Shown here one piece after another: positions 25,681 to 34,682 of a DNA stretch of 64,000 nt. The stretch's first letter is position 1. Each line of letters opens with the position of its first letter. Position numbers and translations under genes: made by a program. The notes under the pieces were generated by a model that saw only the letters and a list, made by a program, of their open reading frames with translations, was not told the DNA's origin and did no database searches. The DNA is from Bog-756 sp963813525 (GTDB lineage: Bacteria > Actinomycetota > Acidimicrobiia > Acidimicrobiales > RAAP-2): the NCBI GenBank assembly GCA_963813525.1, contig CAWEZI010000005.1:1674001-1738000 (forward strand), written 5' to 3'.

Positions 25681-26433
25681 GTGGCGCGTGTCGACTACGA
25701 CCGTGAAGCCGAGCATTACCACGCCGGCCGCGACGTGCCCCTCGACCATCTGGTCGCGTGGCGCCACGTCCTCGAGCCCTACGTCGAGAACCTCGGAGGA
25801 CCGGTACTGGACATCGGTGCCGGCACCGGTATCTGGATGCGGGCCTTCGCCACCTGGTTCGCTCTGCCGGTCGTCGGCGTCGAGCCCTCCGTGGGTATGC
25901 GGACGACGGCACGAGAGATCGGGCTACCGGCCGGCGCCTCGATGACCGGCGGTCGGGCCGAGGCGATTCCTCTTCGCCATGGCTCGGTGACGATGGCGTG
26001 GATGTCCACCGTCGTCCACCACATCACCGACCTGGATGCCGCCGCCGCCGAGTTGGCCCGGGTCGTACGGCGGGGTGGAGCCTTCTTGATTCGCAACTCA
26101 TTTCCTGGTCGTCACGATGAAGTCATGCTCCTGTCCTACTTCCCCGCAGCCAAGCAGGTGGCGGACACGTTCCCCACGGTCGAGCACCTGACCACCGTCT
26201 TTTCGGCCAACGGGTTCCGGCGGCACGATCTGATCCGGGTGCGAGAACCGGCCCCGGACAGTCTCACCGCCTTTCGCCAATGGGCGCTGTCCATGCGCCG
26301 AAGCGATTCCGCTCTGTCGCCCCTGACCGACGAACAGTTCGCAGTGGGGATGGAGGCCCTCGACGCCGACATCGCCCGCGGCGCGTCGGCCAAGCCACTG
26401 GGACTCGATCTACTGGCTTTCGTCAGGTCCTGA
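25681..26433 (+). CDS. Class I SAM-dependent methyltransferase
   Basis: A 250-residue Methyltransf_11/25-type enzyme. Motif I is VLDIGAGTGIW, the acidic motif II is VVGVEPSVGM, and AEAIPLRHGSVTMAW with VVRRGGAFLIRNSF completes the fold. Starts at GTG 25681, divergent from the PRPP synthetase-like gene with 68 bp between. A second methyltransferase follows 26 bp later, so the pair may be co-transcribed. Substrate unknown. Confidence 0.85.
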   Translation: MARVDYDREAEHYHAGRDVPLDHLVAWRHVLEPYVENLGGPVLDIGAGTGIWMRAFATWFALPVVGVEPSVGMRTTAREIGLPAGASMTGGRAEAIPLRHGSVTMAWMSTVVHHITDLDAAAAELARVVRRGGAFLIRNSFPGRHDEVMLLSYFPAAKQVADTFPTVEHLTTVFSANGFRRHDLIRVREPAPDSLTAFRQWALSMRRSDSALSPLTDEQFAVGMEALDADIARGASAKPLGLDLLAFVRS

Positions 26434-26459
26434 GTGGGGAGACGGGGTGAGGCACTCCG

Positions 26460-27311
26460 ATGGCGAACCAACGGGGGAGCCGAACGGGAGGCGGATGGAG
26501 CTACGTTCGGGCCGTGGACAATCGGGAGGCGTGGGAGGCCGAAGCCGAAAACTGGGTCCGGTGGGCCCGCACTCCCGGCCATGACGCCTACTGGTACTAC
26601 GCCGACGCATTCTTCGACGGCATTGTGCCGCCTCCGGGCCACCTCACCGTGGAGGTCGGCTCGGGCGAAGGCCGGGTGACCCGCGACCTGCTGGCTCGCG
26701 GCCACAAGGTGGTGGCCGTCGACGGGTCCGAGACGCTGCTGCGATACGCGGCGGAGGCCGAACCCGATTCCGCCCACCGCTACGTGCTGGCCGATGCATC
26801 GTGCCTTCCCATCGACAGTGGCAGTGTCGACGTGGCTGTGGCCTACAACTCACTGATGGATTTCGACGACATGCCCACTGCCATCGCCGAAGTGGCCCGG
26901 GTCCTCGCCGACCACGGGGCCTTCTGCATCTGTCTCACCCATCCCATCCTCAACGGTGGAGGATTCGACGGTGACGCTGAGGACGCGCCCTACCTGCTCC
27001 GGGAGAGTTACTTCGGTGCTCGACGGTTCGACGCCACCTTCAGCCGGGGCGACCTGAGTGTTCGGTTTCGGGGATGGAGCCGCCCTGTTCAGGAGTACCT
27101 TTCTGCCCTTTTCGCGGGCGGCTTCGTCATCGACGCCCTGGCCGAGCCGGTGCCCCGGGGCGATTTCGAGCAGTCCGCCCGCTGGCACCGATTCCCGATG
27201 TTCCTACACGTGAGGGCCATCAAACGGGGGCCGTCAGGTGCTGGGCCAGAAAAGCGAGCGACGGGGGTTCCTGGGACAGGAAGAAGGAATCCGTATGGCA
27301 ACCTCGGGTGA
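26460..27311 (+). CDS. Class I SAM-dependent methyltransferase
   Basis: Second methyltransferase of the pair (283 residues from ATG 26460). GTG 26514 would remove 18 poorly conserved residues. Motif I reads TVEVGSGEGRVTRDLL (EVGSGEG in place of DIGAGTG), motif II VVAVDGSETLL and motif III SGSVDVAVAYNSLMDFDDM. The 3' end overlaps the convergent esterase gene by 92 bp. The last 30 residues are Arg/Gly-rich and have poor coding character, so the overlap may reflect loss of an earlier stop. Confidence 0.82.
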   Translation: MANQRGSRTGGGWSYVRAVDNREAWEAEAENWVRWARTPGHDAYWYYADAFFDGIVPPPGHLTVEVGSGEGRVTRDLLARGHKVVAVDGSETLLRYAAEAEPDSAHRYVLADASCLPIDSGSVDVAVAYNSLMDFDDMPTAIAEVARVLADHGAFCICLTHPILNGGGFDGDAEDAPYLLRESYFGARRFDATFSRGDLSVRFRGWSRPVQEYLSALFAGGFVIDALAEPVPRGDFEQSARWHRFPMFLHVRAIKRGPSGAGPEKRATGVPGTGRRNPYGNLG

Positions 27312-28128
27312 ACTCGACCACGGATCCAGGGGGCAGGGCTTTTTCCAGCGACTCGACCCCGGGGTGGAACGGGTCCTGATCGCCGGAGGCCACTCTGACT
27401 GGCTTACCGGTCAGCTGGGCGGCGTGAGTCACGGCGTCGTTGTCGGCAAAGGCCACGGCCGAGTCAAAGGCGCCCGCATTGGCGGCGCGGGCTTGGGGAT
27501 AGCTCGTCCAGATGGCCGGGCTGATGGCAGCCACAGCGGCAATGAGATCCGGATATTTCTCGGCCATGAGTAGGGCGCCGTAGCCACCCATGGAGATCCC
27601 CATCGTGCCGATCCTGTTGGGGGGTCGTCCGAGCCCGCGCCGCTGGCACATCGGGATCAATTCGTCGACCACCATGGCCATCGGGTCGTCGCCGGGGTGC
27701 GGGTTCCAATAGCCGTTGCCACCGTCGACGGTGACCATGGCCATCGGGGCGAGAGGATGCCCATCGACCCGGAGAGCGACAGCCTGGGCTGGCGTCATCC
27801 CGCTCAGGGCGTGTGTGTGGTTCTCCCCGAAGCCGTGCAGCATCACGACCAGAGGTAGAAGAGACCCGGGGCCATGACCGGGCGGGTAGGCCATCGTGTA
27901 CCCAACTGTCGTATTCCGGGCGTGCGAATAAAAAGTGCCGGTATGGGACGGCCCGGCGGGCGAGAAGGCAAGTGCGGCAGTGGCCACGTCGCAGGCGCCG
28001 TCCAGCTGATCGAGGGTCTGCTGTCCGGGAAGCACCCCATGGGATACCAGCTCGAATCCGGCGGCACCGGCCCCTACGACCAGGGCCGTGCCGCCCAACC
28101 CCAACAGGAGAAACCTCCGTCGGTTCAA
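27220..28128 (-). CDS. Tat-exported alpha/beta-hydrolase (esterase/feruloyl esterase-like)
   Basis: A 302-residue secreted hydrolase. The N-terminus MNRRRFLLLGLGGTALVVG is a twin-arginine-type signal. The hydrolase fold shows VVMLHGFGENHTHAL (oxyanion strand), GTMGISMGGYGALLMAEKYP (nucleophile elbow GISMG), SGDQDPFHPGVE (acid) and FTRGCHTDSFF (histidine). This matches the esterase D / PHB-depolymerase-like branch acting on polymer or ester substrates outside the cytoplasm. It lies 14 bp downstream of the enoyl-CoA hydratase gene on the same strand. Confidence 0.82.
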   Translation of the reverse strand: MNRRRFLLLGLGGTALVVGAGAAGFELVSHGVLPGQQTLDQLDGACDVATAALAFSPAGPSHTGTFYSHARNTTVGYTMAYPPGHGPGSLLPLVVMLHGFGENHTHALSGMTPAQAVALRVDGHPLAPMAMVTVDGGNGYWNPHPGDDPMAMVVDELIPMCQRRGLGRPPNRIGTMGISMGGYGALLMAEKYPDLIAAVAAISPAIWTSYPQARAANAGAFDSAVAFADNDAVTHAAQLTGKPVRVASGDQDPFHPGVESLEKALPPGSVVEFTRGCHTDSFFLSQEPPSLAFLAQHLTAPV

Positions 28129-28142
28129 CCCGGTCCGGGGCG

Positions 28143-28916
28143 CTACTTCGATTTTGACGCCAGTCGAGTCGAGACGACGGCGGCGAACTCGGGGTCACTC
28201 AACGCCTTGACAAACGCCGTCATCTCCTCGGCCATCCGACCCTCGACGGTTCGATCGCTGGAGCGGAGGAGCGCTTTCGATGCCCGGATGGCATGGGGCG
28301 GTTGGCCGGCCAGCCGGGTGGCGGCCTCGATCGCCGCAGCGAGGGCCGGGCTGGCTGTCTCGTTGGCCAATCCCCAAACCGCCGCTTCTGAGCCGCTGAT
28401 CCGCCGACCGGCCAGAATGAGCTCTGAGGCGCGCCGCTCCCCGACCACCCGGGGGAGCAGCAGACTGGAAGCTGCCTCAGGCACCAACCCAAGTTCGACG
28501 AACGGGACCGAGAGCTCCGCGGTGGGTTCGACATACACCAGATCGCAATGGAGGAGCATGGTGAGCCCCACGCCGACGGCGAATCCGTTGACGGCTGCCA
28601 CCAGAGGAACCCGAACGGACGAGAGTGCGCCCAAGAACCGGACGACCTGGTCGAGGTTGGCACCCGAAGCGAAGTCGGACAGGTCATTGCCGGCGGTGAA
28701 GACGTCGCCTACGCCGGTGATAAGGACGGCGCCGATAGCGGGGTCCGAGTCTGCTTCGAGGAGAGCGTCGGCCATCCTCTCGTACATGGCTTGGGTGAGC
28801 GTGTTCCGCTTGGCGGGCCGATTGATGGTCACCCGGACGACGCGCCCGCTGACCTGGACCTTCACATCGCCGCTGTCGAACTTCACCACCGGACCGTCCC
28901 GAACCTCACTCATCAT
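28143..28916 (-). CDS. Enoyl-CoA hydratase/isomerase family protein
   Basis: Crotonase-fold protein of 257 residues: RVTINRPAKRNTL at the start, the oxyanion-hole region VFTAGNDLSDF, AAVNGFAVGVGLTMLLHCDL with the second oxyanion Gly, and FVELGLVPEAASSLLLPRVV. Catalytic glutamate placement suggests a hydratase or isomerase of a branched or unusual acyl-CoA. Start at ATG 28916 (or the adjacent ATG 28913) preceded by GCGAGGG. The longer frame to 29006 is rejected. Confidence 0.88.
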   Translation of the reverse strand: MMSEVRDGPVVKFDSGDVKVQVSGRVVRVTINRPAKRNTLTQAMYERMADALLEADSDPAIGAVLITGVGDVFTAGNDLSDFASGANLDQVVRFLGALSSVRVPLVAAVNGFAVGVGLTMLLHCDLVYVEPTAELSVPFVELGLVPEAASSLLLPRVVGERRASELILAGRRISGSEAAVWGLANETASPALAAAIEAATRLAGQPPHAIRASKALLRSSDRTVEGRMAEEMTAFVKALSDPEFAAVVSTRLASKSK

Positions 28917-29057
28917 CCCTCGCAGTCTCTTCCATTTGTCGTCGAACGGTAGCCCATGGCTGTTGCCGCCCCCGTGCTTCCTTCTTGTGCAGCAACCAGC
29001 GGCCATCGGCTGCAGATCGACGCCCGATCAGCAATCGATTCAGGACGGCGACGACGC

Positions 29058-30074
29058 TCAGCCCGACAGGTTGCCGCATATATCGGCCAGATCAGCGGCA
29101 AACCGACGGCTCGAGAAATGCGCCCGTACGTGGGCCGCCGCCGCAGGGACCGAGGGCCCGGGCTCCTCGGCCAGGGCTGAACGCATGGCCTCCACGTCGC
29201 CGGGCGGAACCAGTCGGGCCACTTCTGGCGTCACGTAATCGCGGACCATCCCGACATCGGACACGATCACCGGTCGGCCCATCGACAGATTCTCCAACAG
29301 CACGGTCTGCCCCGAGGAGTAGGGCACCGATCGCAGGGGGATGACGTGCCTACGTGCCGCGGCGTAGTGGTCACGCAGCTGAAAGATGGGCACGTCGTGA
29401 TCGAGGGTGACGTCGGCCTGGCTCGGGGTCGACCGGACCTGGGCGGCGTTGGGCCCGTCGGTCACGATCAGACAGTGCCAATCGTCGGGGAGGGCTCGCA
29501 TCAAGGTGGGGTAGTCCTTGCCGTCGTTGGTCCCCACCGACACCACATCCCACTGCGGGGTCCGCTCACGGGGCTGGAAGAAGTCCGTATCGACACCGAA
29601 AGGCAAGAAGCGGGTCTGCTGTGCCGACAGACCGATGTACCGCTCGAGTAGGGGGACCTGTTCGCTGGCGTACGCCGTCACGATGTCCGCCCGCCGCAGC
29701 AGGTAACGCCTCACCGCGCCCGCGATGCCGGAGCGATAGTGGTCAGCCAGCACGGCCACCGACAGGACCACAACCGGACGGCGTATCAATCCGAGCCGTC
29801 GCAGGAGCAGCACGGGCAGAGCGGATGCCTCGGTGGTGCCGACAATGCACGAGAGTTTTCTCTGTCCGACAAGCACCCAACCGGTCTGCCACAGCTTCCA
29901 AACCTGTAGTCGCCTCAGTTGACGAGGTACGAATCGCCAGCGGCAGAAGGTGATGTCCACACCGAACTCCGGCAACTCTGCGCCACCGAAAAGCCGGTGG
30001 GCCGGGACCTGGCCCGCTCGGTAATCGCTGAACTCCTTGGAGGGATCCCAGGTGTACAGCATGGCCACCAGCAT
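29058..30074 (-). CDS. Glycosyltransferase family 4-like
   Basis: GT-B-type protein of 338 residues. The C-terminal half contains RFLPFGVDTDFFQPRERTPQ, VVSVGTNDGKDYPTLMRAL and a donor segment IPLRSVPYSSGQTVLLENLS followed by MGRPVIVSDVGMVRDYVTP. The EX7E pair is reduced (the segment around GQTVLLENLSMGRPV), as in several GT4 relatives. It is remote from the main polysaccharide locus and borders the accessory island. Its partner is possibly the acetyltransferase upstream on the same strand. Confidence 0.75.
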   Translation of the reverse strand: MLVAMLYTWDPSKEFSDYRAGQVPAHRLFGGAELPEFGVDITFCRWRFVPRQLRRLQVWKLWQTGWVLVGQRKLSCIVGTTEASALPVLLLRRLGLIRRPVVVLSVAVLADHYRSGIAGAVRRYLLRRADIVTAYASEQVPLLERYIGLSAQQTRFLPFGVDTDFFQPRERTPQWDVVSVGTNDGKDYPTLMRALPDDWHCLIVTDGPNAAQVRSTPSQADVTLDHDVPIFQLRDHYAAARRHVIPLRSVPYSSGQTVLLENLSMGRPVIVSDVGMVRDYVTPEVARLVPPGDVEAMRSALAEEPGPSVPAAAAHVRAHFSSRRFAADLADICGNLSG

Positions 30075-30173
30075 GGGGGGAGGCTACCGGACGCCTCCTG
30101 CCCCAACCGGGCCAAGCGGTCCTCACCGCAGGCACGTGACATCAGGGGAGAGCGTCAGACTCTCTCCGGGCGA

Positions 30174-30737
30174 TCAGATTTTCTCAGAGGTCGGTGATTC
30201 CTCCGAGGGAGATGATGCAGAGGGAGATGTTCCCCTCCAAAGTCCTCCCACGGTGGCACCGGGCGGTACGTCTGCCAGTACCACGGCATTGGCACCGATC
30301 CATGCCTGGTCGCCGATGGTCACCGGTCCGAGCACTTTGGCTCCTGCTCCGATCCGAACGTTGTTGCCCACCCGGGGCTGACCCGGACGACCCCGTCCGT
30401 TGTCACCCAGTGTCACCCCCTGGTAGAGCACGAGATTCTCGCCGGCCACCACCTCGTGTCCCACCACGATCCCGGTGGTGTGGATGATGGCGAACCCGCT
30501 CCCGAGGACCGCCGCCGGGTGAATCTCCGATCCACCGGCGCGGATGCTTCGGGACTGCAACCACAGCGCCAGTGGCCGCAGCCGGTGGTGCCAGCACCAC
30601 GCCGACGCACGGAAGAAGATGACGACACGGAGCCGCGGGTACAAGGGCAGTCGGATGGCCGAGCGGAAAAGTACTTGGGAGGGGCTCATGTCCCAGGACG
30701 CGGTCATGTGCCGCAGATCGCCGATCAGCTCATCCAT
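30174..30737 (-). CDS. Serine O-acetyltransferase-like hexapeptide acyltransferase
   Basis: A 187-residue left-handed beta-helix acyltransferase. Hexapeptide rungs run from IHPAAVLGSGFAIIHTTGIV through VLYQGVTLGDNGRGRPGQPR to VTIGDQAWIGANAVVLADVP, with the CysE-like helix FFRASAWCWHHRLRPLA before them. Either a cysteine-biosynthesis serine acetyltransferase or a sugar acetyltransferase. No O-acetylserine sulfhydrylase neighbours it, and the preceding GT4 gene favours a sugar substrate (inference). Start at MDEL (30737). Confidence 0.78.
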   Translation of the reverse strand: MDELIGDLRHMTASWDMSPSQVLFRSAIRLPLYPRLRVVIFFRASAWCWHHRLRPLALWLQSRSIRAGGSEIHPAAVLGSGFAIIHTTGIVVGHEVVAGENLVLYQGVTLGDNGRGRPGQPRVGNNVRIGAGAKVLGPVTIGDQAWIGANAVVLADVPPGATVGGLWRGTSPSASSPSEESPTSEKI

Positions 30738-31113
30738 TATCCACCGGTTCCGGCACGGCGCGGACAAAGTTCACCGCCGCCCATCTGGCTGTGCCCCATT
30801 TGCATCGTGCGCACTCCCGACGACCCTAGTAGCCAAGGACCAGACGCCGCGAACAGTGCGGGATCGCAACGCATGACGTCGGACTGATCACCGACTCGTG
30901 GGCGGGGTTGCGCCGCGACTCGGTTGAGGACGGTTGGTTCAGGACGCGCAGGCCCAGGTCGTCAAAGAGGGACCGCTCTAAGGGCATTGCCCACCTGGGT
31001 GGCCGACTCCAACCCTCTTCGCGTCGGCGCTTCGGTCGGACATGTCCTGAGCCTGCAATTCGAAACTACGCCGGGGGTCGACGGTTTTCAATAGTCGGCC
31101 GTCAAAAAGCCGG
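30738..31113. other. Gene-free boundary of the accessory island
   Basis: 376 bp with only short non-conserved frames. Base composition shifts here toward more A/T (for example aatagtcggccgtcaaaaag at 31090-31109). The segment GCCGGCTTTTTGACGGCC on the minus strand just after the TIG stop could be a weak terminator. Confidence 0.4.
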
Positions 31114-31562
31114 CTAGGTGATGGTGATCGACCCCTCACTGACCATGGTCTCGTTGGGCCAGGCAATGCTGACCGCCCCGGTGGCTGCCCCGTTGGGCAC
31201 CTCGACGGCGATGCTGGTGGCTGTGGCCTTGGTCACCGGTCCGGCGATGGTGGAGCCACCGAGGGAGGTGAAGGCCACCTCGGGCCTGCTCTGGCTGGTG
31301 ACGCCCAAAAGGTCGGTCCCCTTGATGGTGATGGTCTTGCCGATAACCCCCTTGGCGCCTATGGCAGTCGGGTTCTCGGTGATGGTCTGGACCCCGTCGA
31401 TGCGGAACCGGGGATCGCCCCCGGGCACCATGATGGTTGCTTCCACCCCCCCCGGTCACCTTGGCCAGGGTGGCGCAGGGGGCCGGATTGTGGGCGGAGC
31501 ACTTCTTCAGGTACTTGGGGGGCGGGGTGGCCCCCTCGAAACAGATCTTGATCCCCCTGGTG
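31114..31562 (-). pseudogene. IPT/TIG-domain surface protein, frameshifted at a G8 tract
   Basis: The 3' part (31114-31446) encodes an immunoglobulin-like IPT/TIG domain: PRFRIDGVQTITENPTAIGA, GKTITIKGTDLLGV, SIAVEVPNGAATGAVSI and WPNETMVSEGSITIT. The 5' part continues in another frame (CFEGATPPPKYLKKC, PAPCATLAKVTGG) up to a run of eight G on the minus strand (31446-31453). Seven G would join the two frames into one reading ...AKVTGGVEATIMVPGGD. So the gene is interrupted by a single-base length change in a homopolymer: decay, phase variation or sequencing error. No intact N-terminus or signal peptide is visible upstream. Confidence 0.6.
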
Positions 31563-31565
31563 GAG

Positions 31566-31736
31566 CTAGATCCGGCGATGAAGTCGCTGACATCCGGCGA
31601 GAAGCTCGAATCGGCTGAGTTCGCTGGCCAGAAGTGGCTCCCCTTCATCCGCCAGTTGCTCGAGGAGTCGCGTGGCTCTGTCGTCGCCGCGGAGGTGGTC
31701 GACGGCGACGGTCCGGGCTGAGCTCCAGAATCGTCG
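31566..31736 (-). pseudogene. VapC-type PIN-domain toxin remnant
   Basis: The minus-strand frame ending at TAG 31566-31568 reads VAVDHLRGDDRATRLLEQLA then EPLLASELSRFELLAGC, the unmistakable first half of a VapC ribonuclease (IDxLRGD, the S[EV]LxRFELLAG helix with its catalytic Glu). It is cut after LLAGCQRLHRRI, losing the last catalytic aspartates, and the LDTS start is degenerate. No VapB antitoxin frame lies upstream. Non-functional fragment. Confidence 0.6.
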
Positions 31737-31775
31737 ATCTATTGCGAGCTGAAGATTCTGGCCCAGGGCCGCCGC

Positions 31776-32105
31776 TCACTTGTGACGTGGCGGCCAGGAC
31801 ACCGATCGCAGAGATCGCAATCGACCACTGAGGGTTCGCGACGGCGGACGGCTCGATCGGGCACGTCGGGTCAGCTCCTCCGTTATTTGCTCGATTTCCT
31901 GTTCGATCCTGACGAGACTCTGGCAGACGGCAGGTGAACTGGCGGGGCGCGTGGTCAGCTCATCCAAGTGTCTCCTGTGCCGATCACGCTGGGCGATGAG
32001 TTGTTGATCAGAAAACGCCGAGTAGTCGCTGTCACCGTCCGGGTTCGCGTCAAGAGGGCCGTTCGATTGGTTCGAATCCGGGTCTTCAGGATGGGGACTC
32101 ATTGG
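31776..32105 (-). CDS. Small hydrophilic coiled-coil protein, unknown
   Basis: A 109-residue frame from ATG 32105 (MSPHPEDPDSNQSN...). An acidic, Asn/Asp-rich N-terminus is followed by a helical segment AFSDQQLIAQRDRHRRHLDE and VRIEQEIEQITEELTRRARS that predicts a coiled coil. No recognised family. The pattern (short hydrophilic protein with QLIAQRDRHRRHLDELTTRP) is coherent enough to be a gene in an otherwise decayed region. The longer frame to 32189 is less likely. Confidence 0.45.
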   Translation of the reverse strand, partial: PMSPHPEDPDSNQSNGPLDANPDGDSDYSAFSDQQLIAQRDRHRRHLDELTTRPASSPAVCQSLVRIEQEIEQITEELTRRARSSRPPSRTLSGRLRSLRSVSWPPRHK

Positions 32106-32666
32106 GTTGCCATCGGCCCGACCTGCCCAAGTCTTGAGAGGCCCCGGCAGGCACTGCCCTTCAATGGTCAGGAATAGGTAGGGTCCCATTTCCAGTATCG
32201 AGATGAGTCACTCGGGTTCAGCTTCTTCGTTCAGCGACGCCCCGCTGGCCTCTAGCTCCATCTCTCGGAACTCACTGGCAGTGAATCTGCAAGGTATGAA
32301 GCAACTCTTGTGGCACATCCCGCAGCGATACCTGGCGCGAAGCGACACTGCTCTCGCCGATTCCTTCCAACTTTGCTCTGGGGACATAGGGAAGGCATCG
32401 GCTAGTTGGGGTTTCTCCTTGACCGAACCGGAGGTACGGGCGCTGCGTTCAGGATGGAGCGAGACGCTTCTGCGGTGACCTTTGACCCTTCGAAATACCT
32501 CGACTCATGGCGGGCCTGCCTCCAACGCTCGCCGAAGCCCGGCCTCAAGCATCGGGCGTATTTAGCCACCAAGCGGCATCAAGAGGCGCGACTACCCTGG
32601 TCCAAGTGGCAGTTCAGCAGAGGCATGACTGGGTAGCGGCTATAAGGCGTTGACCCGAAGAGGGCG
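32106..32666. other. No convincing gene
   Basis: 561 bp in the accessory island. Two short plus-strand frames (32203-32478 and 32406-32636) exist but have no ribosome site, no recognisable domain and non-gene-like composition. Probably remnant DNA. Confidence 0.4.
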
Positions 32667-33299
32667 ATGGAAGGGGACCTCTACGTCTGTGGATTTGGTC
32701 TCATTGTGACAGTGACCGGTGGCCTGGTTTCGGTCGCCGGTTATCACCCAGCGTGGCAGTCAATACACGACAACACTCCGGCCCCGACCTTTGGGACCAT
32801 TCTCGCCATTGCCGGATTATTCCTTGTGGCCATCGGGATCATTCTCATGGTGGTGAACATCATCGTGTGGCTGGGCGGCCGACACAAAGGCGACGTGAGC
32901 GAATCTGCACCTGAAGCGTCAGAGGAGCGTTCGTGGACTTGTATGCGTGGCCACTCCCAGGCCACCAGCGGGCCGACGATTTCGGAGGCCAACAATCGCA
33001 AGATGGAGTGCGCTGAATGCGGGCGCGATACGTCGCTGCAACAGGGAGCCGCCTCTGGTGGATTGATGTGCGTGGCCAGCGGAGGCCTCGCTGGCATCGC
33101 CTGGTGGCTGGGCGGTGATGTCGCCCTCGTTGTTGGGGGACTCGCCCTTTTGGTGTTTCTTGTGGGCCTGTGGACCGTGACCCTAGCCGGTGGATTTCTG
33201 TTTTTGAGTTGGCTGTCGGACCGTGGTACTCGTAGACGCAATGCGTATCGCTCCCGTCGTAGGGGCCGAAACGGGGCGGCATACCGCCATTTGAGATGA
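32667..33299 (+). CDS. Four-helix membrane protein with cytoplasmic Cys pairs
   Basis: A 210-residue protein: two membrane helices (about residues 8-26 and 42-69), a hydrophilic loop with SWTCMRGHS and MECAECGRDT (CxxxH...CxxC, a possible zinc ribbon), two further helices (about 129-152 and 155-180) and a strongly basic C-terminal tail. I recognise no family. Less GC-rich than its surroundings, consistent with island DNA. ATG 32667 was used. Confidence 0.6.
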   Translation: MEGDLYVCGFGLIVTVTGGLVSVAGYHPAWQSIHDNTPAPTFGTILAIAGLFLVAIGIILMVVNIIVWLGGRHKGDVSESAPEASEERSWTCMRGHSQATSGPTISEANNRKMECAECGRDTSLQQGAASGGLMCVASGGLAGIAWWLGGDVALVVGGLALLVFLVGLWTVTLAGGFLFLSWLSDRGTRRRNAYRSRRRGRNGAAYRHLR

Positions 33300-33727
33300 A
33301 AAGCACCTGACAAGTGGCCCCATCATCCCTGGGCGAGCGGCACGACTGCAGCCGACACCCTGGCCGCCGTGCTCGCACCCCATCTGACCGCCTCCGCACA
33401 AGAAGGGCTGTATCGCTAGCTGAAGTGCTCTCAGCGATTGCCTACGGCCTCGGCTCTCCCTACCCCGGTCATCCGTGGCCAAACGGCCCTGTCAGGCCAG
33501 TAGGAACCCGCCCCCTCGGGAGCGCCGTCATCAGCCGGGGGAGGCTGGGGCAGGTGGCACTCGAACCGAGGGCGGCGGGTCTTCCCCCAACTGTCCAACG
33601 AGTCGCTGCCAGGAATCGTTACCATGACCACTGTTACGAACGGGGCCGATGACGCTGGCAGGGGCCTTCTTCGCATGGGAGGGCCTCCACTCAGCGGCGA
33701 GGTGGCCCGCTAGGCGAGAGGAGACTC
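33300..33727. other. Gene-free stretch in the island
   Basis: 428 bp without a supported gene. At 33540-33560 the minus strand reads GGTTCGAGTGCCACC, reminiscent of a tRNA T-arm, but no cloverleaf can be built around it. Confidence 0.35.
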
Positions 33728-34285
33728 ATGAAGGTTCCGAGGATGTTCTTGATGTTGGCGTGCGCCTCGATTCTGGGGGCCACCATCGCCACGGGAATCA
33801 CGATGGCGGTCAGTGCTGGAGCGAGCGGGACGAACACGACCTATTACGGATGCGTCTCGGCAAAGGGTGCTCTGTCGAAGGTCGGGGGCACGCCCCCGAC
33901 GTGCCCCGGCAGGTCGACCCAGATTTCGTGGAACCAGGTGGGTCCTCCGGGGCCGACCGGTCCACAGGGGCCAGCTGGTAGCCCTGGGCTCCTGGCGTGG
34001 GCCTATGTGAACGCGGACGGCACCATTGCCAATAGCAGCGGCAATATCACCGTCGCCAACCCTGCCGCAGGGTCATACTGCATCGGCGTTACCGGCGGAA
34101 CGGCACATGTGGCCGTTGCCAGTCTCGACGCCTTGGAGAACACGGGTGGCACCGTGCAGGCGGGGGTTTACGATGCCAGTGGCTGCCCGACAGACGCATC
34201 CAACGTCTATGTCATCACCCGTCCGCAGTCGCAGGATGGCGGTCTGCCTGGCGTCAACCACGCCTTCTACATCATCATCAGCTAG
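33728..34285 (+). CDS. Secreted protein with short collagen-like segment
   Basis: A 185-residue exported protein: signal peptide (residues 1-31, MFLMLACASILGATIATG), a small domain YYGCVSAKGAL...TCPG...ISWNQV, a Gly-X-Y run GPPGPTGPQGPAGSPG, and a C-terminal beta domain with cysteines (YCIGVTG, SGCPTD). The YYxCV...C...WNxxGPxGPxGP arrangement is a recurrent actinobacterial surface-protein module. GAGAGGAG precedes the ATG. No anchor is visible, so it may be released or wall-associated. Confidence 0.75.
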   Translation: MKVPRMFLMLACASILGATIATGITMAVSAGASGTNTTYYGCVSAKGALSKVGGTPPTCPGRSTQISWNQVGPPGPTGPQGPAGSPGLLAWAYVNADGTIANSSGNITVANPAAGSYCIGVTGGTAHVAVASLDALENTGGTVQAGVYDASGCPTDASNVYVITRPQSQDGGLPGVNHAFYIIIS

Positions 34286-34682
34286 ACCAGCTGGCCGAGC
34301 ACGGCCGAGAAACCTCATGGTCAACGGTTTCCGAGCTTGGGTGAATGACCAAAGGCTCTGATGGTCCTGTGGCGGTCTCCGTGGGAAACTCGAATCCGGC
34401 CCGCACCGGACGGTGTACCTGAGGCCGTGTTGGGATTTGTCGGAAGACCAGGGCGGCTCGCAGACGACGGTCCGCACGGCCCAGATCGATGAAGGCGTTG
34501 GCCTCCTTTTGAGCGCCGTGTGTACCGACTGGACTGATCGGGTCCACTTTCAGCCAGAGCTTGGGCAGCAAGGACAGCACGCGCAGCGGCAGTGCTGTCA
34601 GCTGTCGCCAAGCGAGCGACCGATACAGGGCAGAAGGAGTCTCCGCACGCCTGGCAGCCTGCCATGGCCATCGGCTGGGCGC
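34286..34682. other. Gene-free stretch in the island
   Basis: 397 bp. Overlapping frames on both strands have no recognisable domain, start context or consistent codon use. Nothing further seen. Confidence 0.35.

Noticed and set aside
31136..31648. 170-residue minus-strand protein
   Set aside because: Its N-terminal part is a shadow of the VapC remnant and its C-terminal part is the wrong frame of the TIG domain; only the middle segment is plausible and is covered by the TIG pseudogene.
32203..32636. Two plus-strand ORFs of 76-91 codons in the island
   Set aside because: No ribosome site, no recognisable domain, and composition unlike the surrounding real genes.
33535..33615. tRNA-like T-arm (minus strand GGTTCGAGTGCCACC)
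   Set aside because: The loop has one extra base, the stem does not pair, and no acceptor, D or anticodon stems can be drawn around it.
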